From the NCBI RefSeq assembly GCF_001679725.1, contig NZ_CP016282.1, positions 2,852,001-2,916,000 of the forward strand: 64,000 nucleotides of DNA, written 5' to 3'. Under the pieces are notes generated by a model that worked only from the letters and a program-made list of their open reading frames with translations, made no database searches and was not told the DNA's origin. Positions 26,282-35,091 of the stretch are shown piece after piece (position 1 is the first letter of the stretch; the number at the start of each line of letters is the position of its first letter). Both the position numbers and the translations under genes were made by a program. The stretch comes from Cryobacterium arcticum. Its GTDB lineage: Bacteria; Actinomycetota; Actinomycetes; Actinomycetales; Microbacteriaceae.

Positions 26282-26345
26282 ACCGGCACGGTATCCGGGG
26301 CCCGGCCGACTCCGATAGGGCGCCGGCACCCCTTACATCTCCACC

Positions 26346-27056
26346 TCAGGGGGCTTTGCTGTCCAAGGTCGCCTGCAGCTGCTCGATCTGGCGGCTCAGC
26401 GCCCGGATCTCACCGCGGGTAGCGACCCGGGCGTCTTCCTCTTGTTTCGCCACCTGTTCCACAATCCAGGACGCAAGTGTCGCCGTCACCACGCCAAGAA
26501 GCGCGACTCCCCCGAGCATCAACCCGCCCGCGATCAGCCGGCCCATCGCCGTGACCGGGGCGAAATCGCCGTACCCCACGGTGGTGATCGACACGAAGGC
26601 CCACCACAGCGCGTCCCAGAAGGTCGTGATCGATGCTCCCTGCGCCGACCGTTCGGCATCAAGCACGGCCAGCGAGGCCACGAAGACGAGCAGGGCGGAT
26701 GCCCCGATCACGTACATGACCACCCGCTCGCGGAAGGCCGCGCCGGCCGTTCTCTGCAGCACGCTCAGCAAGGTGACCAGCCGCAGCAGGCGAAGTGGCC
26801 GGAGGAGGGGAAGCACCACAACCAGGAGGTCGAAGATGTGCCCACGGAACCACACCCATCGCCGCGGTGCCAGGAGCAGGTTGACCGCGTAGTCGAGCAC
26901 GAAGGCCGCCCACGTGGCCGTAATGACAAGTTCCGCTGCCGCGGCGGCAGTGCCGCTGAGGTTGCCGATGACCTCCCAGGCGTAGGCCACGAGGAAGACG
27001 ACGGCGGCGATCATGAGCGGGACTCCGGTGATTCTCTGCCAACGTTCTTGATTCAT
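26346..27056 (-). CDS. Voltage-gated potassium channel subunit, Kv-like
   Basis: 236 residues with six helices and a re-entrant pore. The S4-like segment LLRPLRLLRLVTLLSVL carries regularly spaced Arg, and the selectivity filter TTVGYGDF sits in WWAFVSITTVGYGDFAP. The C-terminus EIRALSRQIEQLQATL is a coiled coil as in tetrameric channels. It likely passes K+ across the inner membrane. Start at ATG 27056. Confidence 0.9.
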   Translation of the reverse strand: MNQERWQRITGVPLMIAAVVFLVAYAWEVIGNLSGTAAAAAELVITATWAAFVLDYAVNLLLAPRRWVWFRGHIFDLLVVVLPLLRPLRLLRLVTLLSVLQRTAGAAFRERVVMYVIGASALLVFVASLAVLDAERSAQGASITTFWDALWWAFVSITTVGYGDFAPVTAMGRLIAGGLMLGGVALLGVVTATLASWIVEQVAKQEEDARVATRGEIRALSRQIEQLQATLDSKAP

Positions 27057-27116
27057 AGCTGAACTCTAGATGCTCGATTTCGCCGCCTGCGCGGGCCTAT
27101 TCGCCTCACCTACGCG

Positions 27117-27479
27117 TCAGGCCGAGAGCTGGTCCACCAACGGAAATTCGACGAACGCCTCGTCACCGTGCGGCGCGAGCTCGAGATAACTCAGCCGGTC
27201 ATCGTCGACGAAGAGCAGAAGCGTGGCGTCCGGGTGCGCTGTGGTCAGCACGATCCGATGGGCGGTTGCGGTGGCGACGTTGGTGTCAGGACCGGTCTCG
27301 ATCTCGATGGACGGGCACGACCCGCATCCGCAGCTACCGCCCGCGCGGGCCTCGCCCAGTTGGGCGCGCCAGCGGCCTCGGTCTTCGTCGAGCGCCGGCG
27401 GATCGCCGGGGAAGGTTTGCGCTTTGTCGACCATGAAGGCCAGCACGTCGCGCTCACGTTCTGTGAGGTCTCGAATCAT
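27117..27479 (-). CDS. Conserved hypothetical protein with CxCxxC cluster
   Basis: 120 residues. Starts with an amphipathic region RERDVLAFMVDKAQTF, then GGSCGCGSCPSIEIE, three Cys in a CxCxxC arrangement that could bind a metal, then an alternating beta-type C-terminal half ATLLLFVDDDRLSYLEL. No signal or membrane helix. Family not recognised, but proteins of this pattern occur widely in actinobacteria. Confidence 0.65.
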   Translation of the reverse strand: MIRDLTERERDVLAFMVDKAQTFPGDPPALDEDRGRWRAQLGEARAGGSCGCGSCPSIEIETGPDTNVATATAHRIVLTTAHPDATLLLFVDDDRLSYLELAPHGDEAFVEFPLVDQLSA

Positions 27480-27670
27480 GGGTCCACCGTAGCTGCCCGA
27501 CTAGATCGTACGTGTGGGTACGCCGCAGCCGAAGCGCGCACCCGCTCCCCACCCCCACTTCGGGACCGATCCCCGTAAACACCGGGCGACTCCAAACGAT
27601 GCCCGAGCTTCCTGCGCCACCGTCTAGAGACGAACAATATGATCGGACGGTATCTAGGTTCGGGGGACGA

Positions 27671-29767
27671 ATGTCAGCAGGCGGATCGGCGTGGAGTGAG
27701 GCAACACGTCAGCTAGCGCTCTCGGAAGCCCACACGCTTGCAGCAGAGTCGGCTCAGGCCAAGGCAGCCAACTTCTTCGCCGCCGCCGACAGCGAGAAGC
27801 GCATCGCTCACGTTCTCGCGCCCTTGGCTGCCGCCGGATATCACTTCCTGCCCGACCGCCAGTGGCCCGGTAGCCGCCGCGCTCAGGTGGACATGGTCGT
27901 TGTCGGGCCGGGCGGCCTGTTCATCGTGGACACCAAGGCGTGGAAAGACCCGGTTATCGCCGCTGGCCGGGTGTTCCGCGGCGACGCCGACGTCACCGAC
28001 GAGTTCGACGGCCTCGCCGACCTGGCCTGGAAGACCGAAGCGGCGCTGGCGGAGATCGGTCTCGCCCCCGGTGAGGTGCGTCCCGTGGTGGTCTTCGCGG
28101 GGCACAAGGGCGTCAACGCGTCGGTCGGCGGGGTCGAGATCGTCGGCGAAGGTGACATTGTGCGCCACATCGCCCGCCGCGGTCAGCGGCTCACCGCGTC
28201 CGCCGTCGAACAGGTTCTGGCCGCCGCCATCAAGCACTTCCCCCTGATCGGCGCCCCGGCGCCGATTGACGTCACCCTGCCCGAGCCGATCATCGGCCCG
28301 GAGCCCGCCCTAGACATGGACCATCTGCCCACCGAGAGCGACATCGAAGCCGCCATACTCGAGGGACTTCTCGCCCCTCCCATCGAGGAGTGGATGACCT
28401 TCCTGCATCCCGACCAGGCCAAGTTGGTGCGCCGCAGCTTCAACGGGCCATCCCGCATCCGTGGGGCAGCCGGCACCGGCAAGACAGTCGTGGGGCTGCA
28501 CCGCGCGGCCTACCTGGCCCGGTCGCAGGCGGATGCCCGCGTGCTCGTGACCACCTTCGTGCGCACGCTGCCGGACGTTCTGAGCAACCTGCTCGGCCGG
28601 ATGGCACCGGATGTCGCCCACCGCGTGGAGTTCAGCGGCGTGCACCAGTTCGCCCGCAAAGTCCTCGACGAGCGCGGAATCGACGTGCGCGTCGCACCCA
28701 AGGTGGCCGATCAGGCCTTCGAAGACGCCTGGCAGAACACCAACGGCCCTCTCACTGCGATCGACACGAGTTCCCGGTACTGGCGGGAAGAGCTCGACCA
28801 CGTGATCAAAGGTCGCGGTCTGACGACCTTCGACGAGTATGCCGACTGCGCGCGCATCGGCCGGCGCCGCCGCCTCACCCTCGACCAGCGCCGCTCGGTC
28901 TGGGCCCTGTATCAGCGCTATGAGGCGTTCCTGCGTTCGCACCAGGTGCACGACTACGCCGACCTCATCCTGCTCGCCGGAGCGGCATTGCGCGACGAGC
29001 CGATGGTCGGGTACACCGCCGTCATCGTCGACGAAGCGCAGGACCTGTCGTGCGCGATGATCAGCATGCTCGCCTCCGTTGCGGGCGATGGTGCGGACGC
29101 CTTCACCTTGATCGGAGACGGCCAACAGACCATCTACCCGGGCGGGTACACGCTCGCCGAGGCCGGCCTCTCCGTCGCGGGGCGCGGCGTGATCATGGAC
29201 GTCAACTACCGCAACACCGCGGAGATCCTGGCACTGGCCTCCCACGTGGTCCGCGATGCCAGCTACGTCGACATTGAGGGAACCAACGCCACCGCCACCG
29301 CGATCACCTCTCCGCGCCACGGCGAACGCCCCCTCTTCGCCCGGGCGCGCACCCGAACCGAGCATGACGGCAAGCTCATCCAGCAGATTCGCCGCGCCAC
29401 GCAGAGCGTCAGCGTGGGTTGGGGCGATGTGGGCGTGCTCTGTGCCGCCACCTGGCAGGTGCGTGACGCGGTCAGGCTGCTTCGCACCGCAGGGATCCCG
29501 GTCGTCGAACTCACCGACTACAACGGCTCCTCCACGGATGCCGTGAAGGTCGGTACCATCAAGCGGGCCAAGGGCTTGGAGTTCAAGCAGGTACTGCTGC
29601 CCTGGGTCGCCGAGCGTCTGATGTCACTGGATGCCGACGAACCCGGGTGGACGGATTCCGAGATCGAGCGCATCGAGCGCGACCGCCGCGAACTGTTCGT
29701 GGGTGTAACCCGGGCCCGCGATGGCGTCTGGGTCGGTTGTATTGTGACGGCGGGGCCGTCGGCCTGA
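27671..29767 (+). CDS. NERD nuclease-related domain - UvrD/Rep-like helicase
   Basis: 698 residues. A NERD domain lies at about 35-150 (AGYHFLPDRQWPGSRRAQVDMVVVGPGGLFIVDTKAW; the D-x-V-VVG and VDTKAW residues match the restriction-like fold). From about 240 comes an SF1 helicase: Walker A GAAGTGKT, VIVDEAQD, the GDGQQTIYPGG motif, VNYRNT, and RAKGLEFKQV with FVGVTRARDGVWV at the end. The ATG at 27671 has a GGGGGA ribosome site 7 bp upstream; a longer start at 27599 adds a region without one. It is an orphan. Such NERD-UvrD proteins are candidates for DNA repair or phage defence. Confidence 0.88.
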   Translation: MSAGGSAWSEATRQLALSEAHTLAAESAQAKAANFFAAADSEKRIAHVLAPLAAAGYHFLPDRQWPGSRRAQVDMVVVGPGGLFIVDTKAWKDPVIAAGRVFRGDADVTDEFDGLADLAWKTEAALAEIGLAPGEVRPVVVFAGHKGVNASVGGVEIVGEGDIVRHIARRGQRLTASAVEQVLAAAIKHFPLIGAPAPIDVTLPEPIIGPEPALDMDHLPTESDIEAAILEGLLAPPIEEWMTFLHPDQAKLVRRSFNGPSRIRGAAGTGKTVVGLHRAAYLARSQADARVLVTTFVRTLPDVLSNLLGRMAPDVAHRVEFSGVHQFARKVLDERGIDVRVAPKVADQAFEDAWQNTNGPLTAIDTSSRYWREELDHVIKGRGLTTFDEYADCARIGRRRRLTLDQRRSVWALYQRYEAFLRSHQVHDYADLILLAGAALRDEPMVGYTAVIVDEAQDLSCAMISMLASVAGDGADAFTLIGDGQQTIYPGGYTLAEAGLSVAGRGVIMDVNYRNTAEILALASHVVRDASYVDIEGTNATATAITSPRHGERPLFARARTRTEHDGKLIQQIRRATQSVSVGWGDVGVLCAATWQVRDAVRLLRTAGIPVVELTDYNGSSTDAVKVGTIKRAKGLEFKQVLLPWVAERLMSLDADEPGWTDSEIERIERDRRELFVGVTRARDGVWVGCIVTAGPSA

Positions 29768-29781
29768 AATCACCTCCGCTG

Positions 29782-29818
29782 CCGGCTTGGGCCACGTGGC
29801 CGGTTGAGCCCAGGCCGG
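29782..29818. terminator. Terminator-like hairpin after the helicase gene
   Basis: CCGGCTTGGGC-type arm (29782-29792) pairs with GCCCAGGCCGG (29808-29818), and the nested palindrome GGCCACGTGGCC is at 29790-29801. It lies between the convergent helicase and TetR genes and likely stops both. Confidence 0.45.
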
Positions 29819-29820
29819 GT

Positions 29821-30632
29821 TCAATGCTCGGGCACTCGTATCGCTTCCAGCGCGGCGGTGGCCCGGTAACCCGGGTTCGGTTCCATGAACGCGTCGAAAA
29901 GCGCCAGCTGAGCCACGGCGGCAGCCGTTCCACCCTTGCCGTGCGATTCGGGCCAAGTGTGCGCGTCCTGGAGACTGTCCGACGTAGCGAGGGCGCGCAA
30001 ACCCAGCCCGTCGATACTGGATGAGCAAAGCAGCGCGTAAAGTTCCCAGCTCTCTTTGTAGGACGGCTTCATCCGGTAGCCCAGAAGCTCCGTGAACGCC
30101 CGATGGAATGTGGCCATGTGCAGAGTCATCTGCCGCGACCCGGCGTCCAATGTGGCGCACAGCCTCTCCCGGGTTCCCTGCGGGATGTCATCGGTGACAG
30201 ACATCGATAGCGCTACATACTGTTTCCACCCCGCAGATGCGATACTGGCCCGCAGATTATGCTGTACCGCATCCTTGATCAGGGACACCAGCACGGTGCG
30301 GCGCCCCTCCTGGGTCTCCAGAAGTTGCCGGTTCTCCGCTACCACTGAGAGGCAAACCTCGAACGCCGCGCCCGGTGCCAACCCTTCGGCGCTGGTGCGC
30401 CCGAGCTGTTCCAGCACTGCGAGAACAAAACGTCCTTGGTTGCCCAGACGCGATACGCCGACGCTCGGGGAACTCCTGCCGCCTTGATGGTCTCGTCCAT
30501 CTGCAATCGTGTCATCGCGATAGTGAAGCCGCTGTCACTCACTTGCCGGACGGCGGCTTCAATCATGCGGCATCGCACCTCGGCAGCAGTCGTTCGACGA
30601 CTGGCAGTCGGCGCTTCCGGCGTTGTATTCAT
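29821..30632 (-). pseudogene. TetR family regulator with a one-base frameshift
   Basis: The N-terminal frame (from 30632) gives a normal TetR HTH: MTRLQMDETIKAAGVPRASAYRVWATKD. After that it reads nonsense and stops at 30339, whereas another frame supplies VLAVLEQLGRTSAEGLAPGAAFEVC through to the stop at 29821. Restoring one base near 30433 (GGACG to GGACCG) joins them as KDRFVLAVLEQLG, the usual TetR sequence, and brings the 812 bp to a multiple of three. It lies upstream of, and divergent from, the secreted bacteriocin-like gene, which it may have regulated. Sequencing error or true loss cannot be told apart. Confidence 0.75.
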
Positions 30633-30704
30633 TGTTCCCCCCTTGCGAAGCCCCCGCGCACGCGGCCACCGACGCCTAAAAAAGTGCCGGTCAGCGGCGA
30701 GTCA

Positions 30705-30767
30705 CCCCTGAGACACATGGTCTCGTTTTCGGAGGCTCAAATCAGGCTATCTACTTAACCTCAGGGG
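30705..30767. promoter_or_regulatory. Divergent regulatory region with two inverted repeats
   Basis: GAGAC-ACATG-GTCTC (30710-30724) is a 15-bp palindrome of TetR-operator size. An outer pair CCCCTGAG (30705-30712) and CTCAGGGG (30760-30767) flanks it and ends next to the start codon at 30769. The TetR gene is divergent, so these are likely its binding sites. Confidence 0.5.
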
Positions 30768-30768
30768 C

Positions 30769-31449
30769 ATGAACATCACACAGAACAAACGACGATTGTC
30801 TCTTGTGTCGATCAGCGCGGTCGCGTTGGGCAGTCTCGTGGCTGTTTTCGGCGCCGTACCGGCCAACGCCGCGGACGGTGCCGCCTCGAGCGAGCAGGTC
30901 ACCCTCACCGATGCCCAGGCCGATACCTTGTTACTCACCGCAGACATTCCGGCTGCGTCCGCCAGCGGGCTCGCAACCGACACCACCGATGTGGAGGGCT
31001 GGGAGATACCCGGTGTGGTCTCGTTCGTGTCGGTCGGACTCGATTCGCCCCAGACTGAAGTTCGGTCCTTTGTCGGAGCCTACTTCGACACCGAGGGCGC
31101 GCAGATTTCGACCGTGGAAGTGGCCTACGCCACCGACAACACGATGACGTCATGGACCAATGGTGAGAAGGTCGACCCCGCTGACCTGTGCGGCAAGCCC
31201 GCTGTCGCGGTCTCCGATTCAACCACCGAGAAATTGACGGCCGCTGCCGCCACGACAACGCGTGACTTCTGCTGGTACCTGAACAAGTACGCGGAGGGCG
31301 AGATCGCGTTGGGCACTCTAGTGGCTGCCGCCGGAGGGGTGACAGCACTGTTCACCGGTCCCGTCGGAGCAGCCATTGCCGCAGCGGGCGGGCTGAAAGC
31401 CGCTCTCGGTGGCATGTACAAGTGGCTCATTTCCCTCTGGTGCCTGTGA
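30769..31449 (+). CDS. Secreted bacteriocin-like protein
   Basis: 226 residues. A signal peptide MNITQNKRRLSLVSISAVAL with cleavage after ANAA (about 36). The middle (40-165) is acidic with DLCGKP. The C-terminal 55 residues start FCWYLNKYAEGEIALG and are then extremely Gly/Ala-rich and hydrophobic (GTLVAAAGGVTALFTGPVGA, IAAAGGLKAALGG), ending MYKWLISLWCL. A secreted precursor with a membrane-active C-terminal peptide is the usual look of an antibacterial peptide of circular or class II type. A 69-residue membrane protein follows after 35 bp and could be its immunity protein. No processing enzyme is nearby; function is inferred from pattern only. Confidence 0.6.
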   Translation: MNITQNKRRLSLVSISAVALGSLVAVFGAVPANAADGAASSEQVTLTDAQADTLLLTADIPAASASGLATDTTDVEGWEIPGVVSFVSVGLDSPQTEVRSFVGAYFDTEGAQISTVEVAYATDNTMTSWTNGEKVDPADLCGKPAVAVSDSTTEKLTAAAATTTRDFCWYLNKYAEGEIALGTLVAAAGGVTALFTGPVGAAIAAAGGLKAALGGMYKWLISLWCL

Positions 31450-31484
31450 TCGAATAGAACCCTGACCATGGAAAGGCTCAGCTC

Positions 31485-31694
31485 ATGAATGGAACCGTCC
31501 CTCGCCCCCTCAGGCTCGTTCTGTGGATCCTGGGTGGAGTGCTCGCCGTCATGGCAGTTTTCACTCTCCTCAGCGCGTGGCAGTCGCAGTCAGACGGATG
31601 GTGGATCAGCGTTTGCTTCTTCATCTCCGCGGGCGTGTGCCTCACCATCGCTGCCGTCAGCGGCCGCCAGTCGGCGAGCAAACCCTCCAGCTAG
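31485..31694 (+). CDS. Small membrane protein, possible immunity protein
   Basis: 69 residues with two helices: about 8-30 (LRLVLWILGGVLAVMAVFTLL) and 40-58 (WWISVCFFISAGVCLTIAAV), charged ends. It lies 35 bp after the bacteriocin-like gene on the same strand, with GGAAAGG upstream of the ATG. Size, topology and position match immunity proteins of membrane-active bacteriocins; no family identity. Confidence 0.6.
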   Translation: MNGTVPRPLRLVLWILGGVLAVMAVFTLLSAWQSQSDGWWISVCFFISAGVCLTIAAVSGRQSASKPSS

Positions 31695-31737
31695 ATGACG
31701 TGATCGGCCGACCGACGATCCACCGGAGCCGTACAGA

Positions 31738-31777
31738 CGCCCAGGGCAGCCCGCAGTTCAGGGCTACCCTGGGCGTA
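31738..31777. terminator. Bidirectional terminator-like hairpin
   Basis: ACGCCCAGGGCAGCCC (31738-31753) and GGGCTACCCTGGGCGT (31762-31777) form a 16-bp stem with one mismatch and an 8-bp loop between the convergent membrane-protein and oxidoreductase genes. Confidence 0.6.
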
Positions 31778-31838
31778 CTCACGTGCGCAAGCGGCCACAC
31801 CCGAGCCCCTGGTCCCAATCTGCGCCCGTGCCAGCTTG

Positions 31839-32870
31839 CTACGCGGCTGACACGTCGATGAGCACCTTGCCCACCACACCGCTCTCGACGAGGGCGTGCG
31901 CATCCGCCGTGCGCGCGAGGTCGGTGCGGTGCAGCGGCAACCCGGCCGACTCCCCCACGGCGAGCGCGCCGTCGGCGAGAGCCGCGTTGATGTCCTCGGC
32001 CGCGGCCCGGATCTCGTCCATGCCCACGGTGTAGAGCAGCAGGAACTGGTAGCGCACGTTGAGGCTGAAGTGCCGGCGCACGTCGAGGGTCATCTGATCG
32101 CCGCCGTTGTTGGCGTAGACCGCGATCGACCCGCGATTGCGGATCACGGCCAGGTCCAGCTCCGCGTTCTGCGCGGGCGCCACCTCCACGATCTGGTCCA
32201 CCCCGTCCGGGGCGATCGCCCGGATCTGGGCGACGATGTCCTGGTCAGTGTAGGTGAGCACGTGCTGCGCCCCGGCGGCCGTAGCGAGCGCCGCCTTCTC
32301 CGGTGAGCTCACGGTCGTGATCACGGATGCCCCGGCCCACCGGGCCAGCTGAATCGCCGCGTGCCCCACCGCGCCGGCACCGCCCGCCACGAGCACCGTC
32401 GTGCCGGCCAGCGCCCCGGGGTGCAGCCGCCGCGGACCGTCCTCGGCCACGGTCAGCGCGCGATGCGCCGTGATCGCCGGCACCCCCAGGCTCGCGCCCT
32501 GGTCGAAACTCGCGTTGTCCGGCAGCGGGAAGACCCGCTCCGCGGGCAGCACCGCCAGCTCCTGGGCGGACCCGCTGCTTGCCCGCTGGTACGCGGCGAG
32601 CGCCAGCCACACCCGGTCGCCCACGGACACGTGCTGCACGCCGTCGCCGACAGCGTCCACGACGCCCGCACCATCCTGGTTGGGCACCACGTCGTCGAAC
32701 GCCAGCTTCTCACCCGGACCCGAGCCTTGGCGCGACTTCCAGTCGGTGGGGTTCACCCCGCTCACCACGATGCGCACCCGCACCTCGCCGGCGCCGGGTT
32801 CGGCCACCGGCCGGTCCACGAGCTGAAGCACGGAGGGGTCACCGGTCTGGCTGTATACAATGGCTTTCAT
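31839..32870 (-). CDS. Zinc-independent NADPH:quinone oxidoreductase (MDR family)
   Basis: 343 residues of the medium-chain dehydrogenase/reductase superfamily, quinone oxidoreductase (zeta-crystallin) branch. GroES-like N-terminal half with VSGVNPTDWK and DGAGVVDAVGDGV; Rossmann loop VAGGAGAVGHAAIQLARWAGA (about 163-183). The Cys/His zinc ligands of alcohol dehydrogenases are absent. Cytosolic; reduces quinones or enones with NADPH. Start at ATG 32870. Monocistronic. Confidence 0.88.
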   Translation of the reverse strand: MKAIVYSQTGDPSVLQLVDRPVAEPGAGEVRVRIVVSGVNPTDWKSRQGSGPGEKLAFDDVVPNQDGAGVVDAVGDGVQHVSVGDRVWLALAAYQRASSGSAQELAVLPAERVFPLPDNASFDQGASLGVPAITAHRALTVAEDGPRRLHPGALAGTTVLVAGGAGAVGHAAIQLARWAGASVITTVSSPEKAALATAAGAQHVLTYTDQDIVAQIRAIAPDGVDQIVEVAPAQNAELDLAVIRNRGSIAVYANNGGDQMTLDVRRHFSLNVRYQFLLLYTVGMDEIRAAAEDINAALADGALAVGESAGLPLHRTDLARTADAHALVESGVVGKVLIDVSAA

Positions 32871-33016
32871 ACCAAGGGGTAACGCCGACGCCGGTGGAAT
32901 GTTTCCCGCGCCGCCCTCAAACGACCGGAATACCTACGAGAGTCCCCAAAGCCCTGCGGCATCCCGGTAAACCCGCCCAGACGGTCCTAGCTAGGCTGTC
33001 GCGTCGCATCCACGCC

Positions 33017-33035
33017 GGTCGAGCCCGTCGAGACC
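33017..33035. repeat. Solitary GGTCGAGCCCGTCGAGACC repeat
   Basis: One copy of the core found six times at 8796-8979, with a single C for T change, in the spacer between the oxidoreductase (start 32870) and the F420 reductase-like gene (stop 33066). Confidence 0.65.
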
Positions 33036-33065
33036 CCGCGACCCAACCTCAGAACCTGACCGTCC

Positions 33066-33683
33066 TCAAACAGCTTCGGCGCTCAAGGCGATATCGAATC
33101 CGGCGCCATTGCGAGCCACGCCCACCAGCAGGATGCCGGCCCATTCCAGAGCGTGGGTCATCTCGAGCCCGCCGGTGTCCAGGGGCCGCATCCCCAAGCT
33201 CTCCAGGAACGTCGCGACCTGCGCCTTCGCCTCCGCACCGTCGCCGGCGAAGAACAGGTCCACCGGCTGGTCTGCAGCGATGACCCCGCCGAAGATCGTG
33301 TTGAACGCCTTCACAACGCGTGCGCCCTCAGGCGCTACGGCGGCGATCTGCTGGGTGGCCGAATTCCCTGGAGTCGTGACGACTCCACTGCCGTCGGCGT
33401 TGAACGGGTTGGTGATGTCCACGAGGATCTTGCCGGCCAGCGCGTCGCCGAAGTGCGCGACCACGTCAATGGCACCGGCGTACAACACGGCCAGGATGAC
33501 GATGTCCCCTGCCGGCCGTTCGCCGTAGGTGCCGGCGGTGGCGCCGTGGCCGATCTGATTGGCGAGCGCCTGAGCCTGGGCGGGGTTGCGGCTCATGAGC
33601 TCGACGCTGTGGCCGTGCTTTGCAGCCCGAGTGCCGATGGCGGTAGCCATGTTGCCGGAGCCGATGATGCTGATGGTGGTCAT
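33066..33683 (-). CDS. NADPH-dependent F420 reductase-like dinucleotide-binding protein
   Basis: 205 residues. Rossmann loop ISIIGSGNMATAIG at the very start (GxGxMA), then DIVILAVLYA and the conserved ILVDITNPF, VKAFNTIF and LFFAGDGAEAKAQVATFLESLG blocks typical of the NADP oxidoreductase coenzyme F420-dependent family. Cytosolic. Divergent from a TetR gene that is 145 bp away, which likely controls it. Confidence 0.88.
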   Translation of the reverse strand: MTTISIIGSGNMATAIGTRAAKHGHSVELMSRNPAQAQALANQIGHGATAGTYGERPAGDIVILAVLYAGAIDVVAHFGDALAGKILVDITNPFNADGSGVVTTPGNSATQQIAAVAPEGARVVKAFNTIFGGVIAADQPVDLFFAGDGAEAKAQVATFLESLGMRPLDTGGLEMTHALEWAGILLVGVARNGAGFDIALSAEAV

Positions 33684-33794
33684 GGCGTGTCTTCCTTTGT
33701 TGGATGGATCAGGCAGTCATGGGCTCGTAACGTTATGCACCCCGACCTGTGTACTTACCGTATCGGGCTGATGTGGGGCGCGCAAGCTAAGCAC

Positions 33795-33804
33795 ACCGAT
33801 CGGT
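33795..33804. promoter_or_regulatory. Palindrome ACCGATCGGT near the TetR start
   Basis: Perfect 10-bp palindrome 25 bp upstream of the TetR start codon in the divergent spacer with the F420 reductase-like gene. Candidate autoregulatory site. Confidence 0.4.
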
Positions 33805-33828
33805 ACCCAAGTGGGATACGCTGGGGGC

Positions 33829-34443
33829 ATGACGCAGTTGGAGAAGGGTCCACAAGGCCTTCGCCGTGGCCGGGGCGCCCACGAGCGCATCCTGAGCGCG
33901 TCCCAAGAGCTCTTCCCCGAGCAAGGCATCAACTCCACCGGCATCGACCAGATCTGCGCGGTGGCCGGCGTGTCCAAGCGCACGCTCTATCAACACTTCG
34001 GCGGCAAGGATGAGCTCATCGCCGAGTACCTCCGCCGATTCGATCCCGAGATCATGCCCGGAATCTTCGACAGCACCGACCTCACCCCTCGCGAGCGTCT
34101 CCTCGCGGTCTTCGACATCCACCCGCCCCTGTGCCCGTTCATCGGCGCCGCCGTCGAACTTCAGGACCCGGGCCACCCCGCACGGCTCCTCGCCCGCGAC
34201 CACAAACAAGGCGTGGCGGCCCGGTTCGCTGCGACGGCCCGCGAGGCCGGCGCAGCCGACCCCGAACGGCTCGGCGAGCAATTGGCGCTCCTCCTCGACG
34301 GCGCCTCGGCCCGCGGCCGAGTGCTCAACACGGATGCATTCGCCACCGCCGCCGCCATCGCGCTCGTGCTCATCGACAACGCCCTCCCGGTCGCAGCGGC
34401 TCCGTCCGGCGCGAGCGCGCTCGGGCAGCTCGTCCAGGACTAG
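33829..34443 (+). CDS. TetR family transcriptional regulator
   Basis: 204 residues. HTH in ERILSASQELFPEQGINSTGIDQICAVAGVSKRTLYQHFGGKDEL (about 16-60). The ligand domain has HPPLCPFIGAAVELQDPGHPA, a segment typical of the TetR subgroup next to oxidoreductases. The ATG at 33829 follows GGGGGC; the first codons in the longer frame (from 33811) are spacer. Divergent from the F420 reductase-like gene. Confidence 0.9.
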   Translation: MTQLEKGPQGLRRGRGAHERILSASQELFPEQGINSTGIDQICAVAGVSKRTLYQHFGGKDELIAEYLRRFDPEIMPGIFDSTDLTPRERLLAVFDIHPPLCPFIGAAVELQDPGHPARLLARDHKQGVAARFAATAREAGAADPERLGEQLALLLDGASARGRVLNTDAFATAAAIALVLIDNALPVAAAPSGASALGQLVQD

Positions 34444-34545
34444 GGCGCGGCACGACCCATCCTGAGCAGCATTTCGCTGGGCTTTCTCCGCCCGCGGCAT
34501 CGGCCTGCTCGGCCTGCCGACCGGCACCCGTCTGCGCCTCGGCGA

Positions 34546-34875
34546 TCACGCGCTGGTACGGCGTGAATTGTGGCGCAACGGCCGCATGAGGGTTCGGTCC
34601 CAGCGCAGCACGCATCCGGTGTCGGTGCGCAGTCGGTCAGCAGCAATGAAGTCGGGGTCGACACCGAAGTTCTCGCGGTAGGCCTCGTAAGCGGCGAGGC
34701 TGTCAAAGGTGAATAGCGCGAGAGCTTTGTCGCTGGCGCCTTCCGACGGTAGGTAATACCCGTGATGCACCCCGCCCTCCCTCTCGACGAGTGCGATCCA
34801 TCTGGCGGAGTAGGTCTCGAACTCCGCCATTTTGCTCGGATCTATCGTGTAGTCAATGATGAATGTGACGGGCAT
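34546..34875 (-). CDS. NIPSNAP family protein
   Basis: 109 residues, one ferredoxin-like NIPSNAP domain: FIIDYTIDPSKMAEFETYSARWIALVEREGGVHHGYYLPSEG and LFTFDSLAAYEAYRENF. Small cytosolic dimeric fold; function unknown, often near regulators of stress or aromatic metabolism. The ATG at 34875 starts the strand that begins the domain. Shares a spacer with the divergent VOC gene. Confidence 0.85.
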   Translation of the reverse strand: MPVTFIIDYTIDPSKMAEFETYSARWIALVEREGGVHHGYYLPSEGASDKALALFTFDSLAAYEAYRENFGVDPDFIAADRLRTDTGCVLRWDRTLMRPLRHNSRRTSA

Positions 34876-34975
34876 TGTCGCTTCTTCCGGGGGTGTTGAC
34901 GACCCGGGTCTGCCCGGCGCCGCTCGCAACTGTGCGCACGTCCACTTACGGACGGCGCGCTGATCACGCTATGTG

Positions 34976-35030
34976 TGTCTTAGACATTTGTAAAGAAGAT
35001 ATTTGACATTCGTCCAAGAAGTGCGACACT
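34976..35030. promoter_or_regulatory. Promoter and repeated sites before the VOC gene
   Basis: TGTCTTAGACA (34976-34986) is an 11-bp palindrome. TAGACATTTGT (34981) and TTGACATTCGT (35003) are direct repeats 22 bp apart. The second contains a -35 TTGACA (35003-35008) with GACACT 16-17 bp downstream. A TetR gene follows the VOC gene, so these sites may bind its product. Confidence 0.5.
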
Positions 35031-35091
35031 GATCACAAGCCGCTTCGCGAGCTCACGGCAAGAACGCCGAACCTTCGACAGGGAGACCGTC

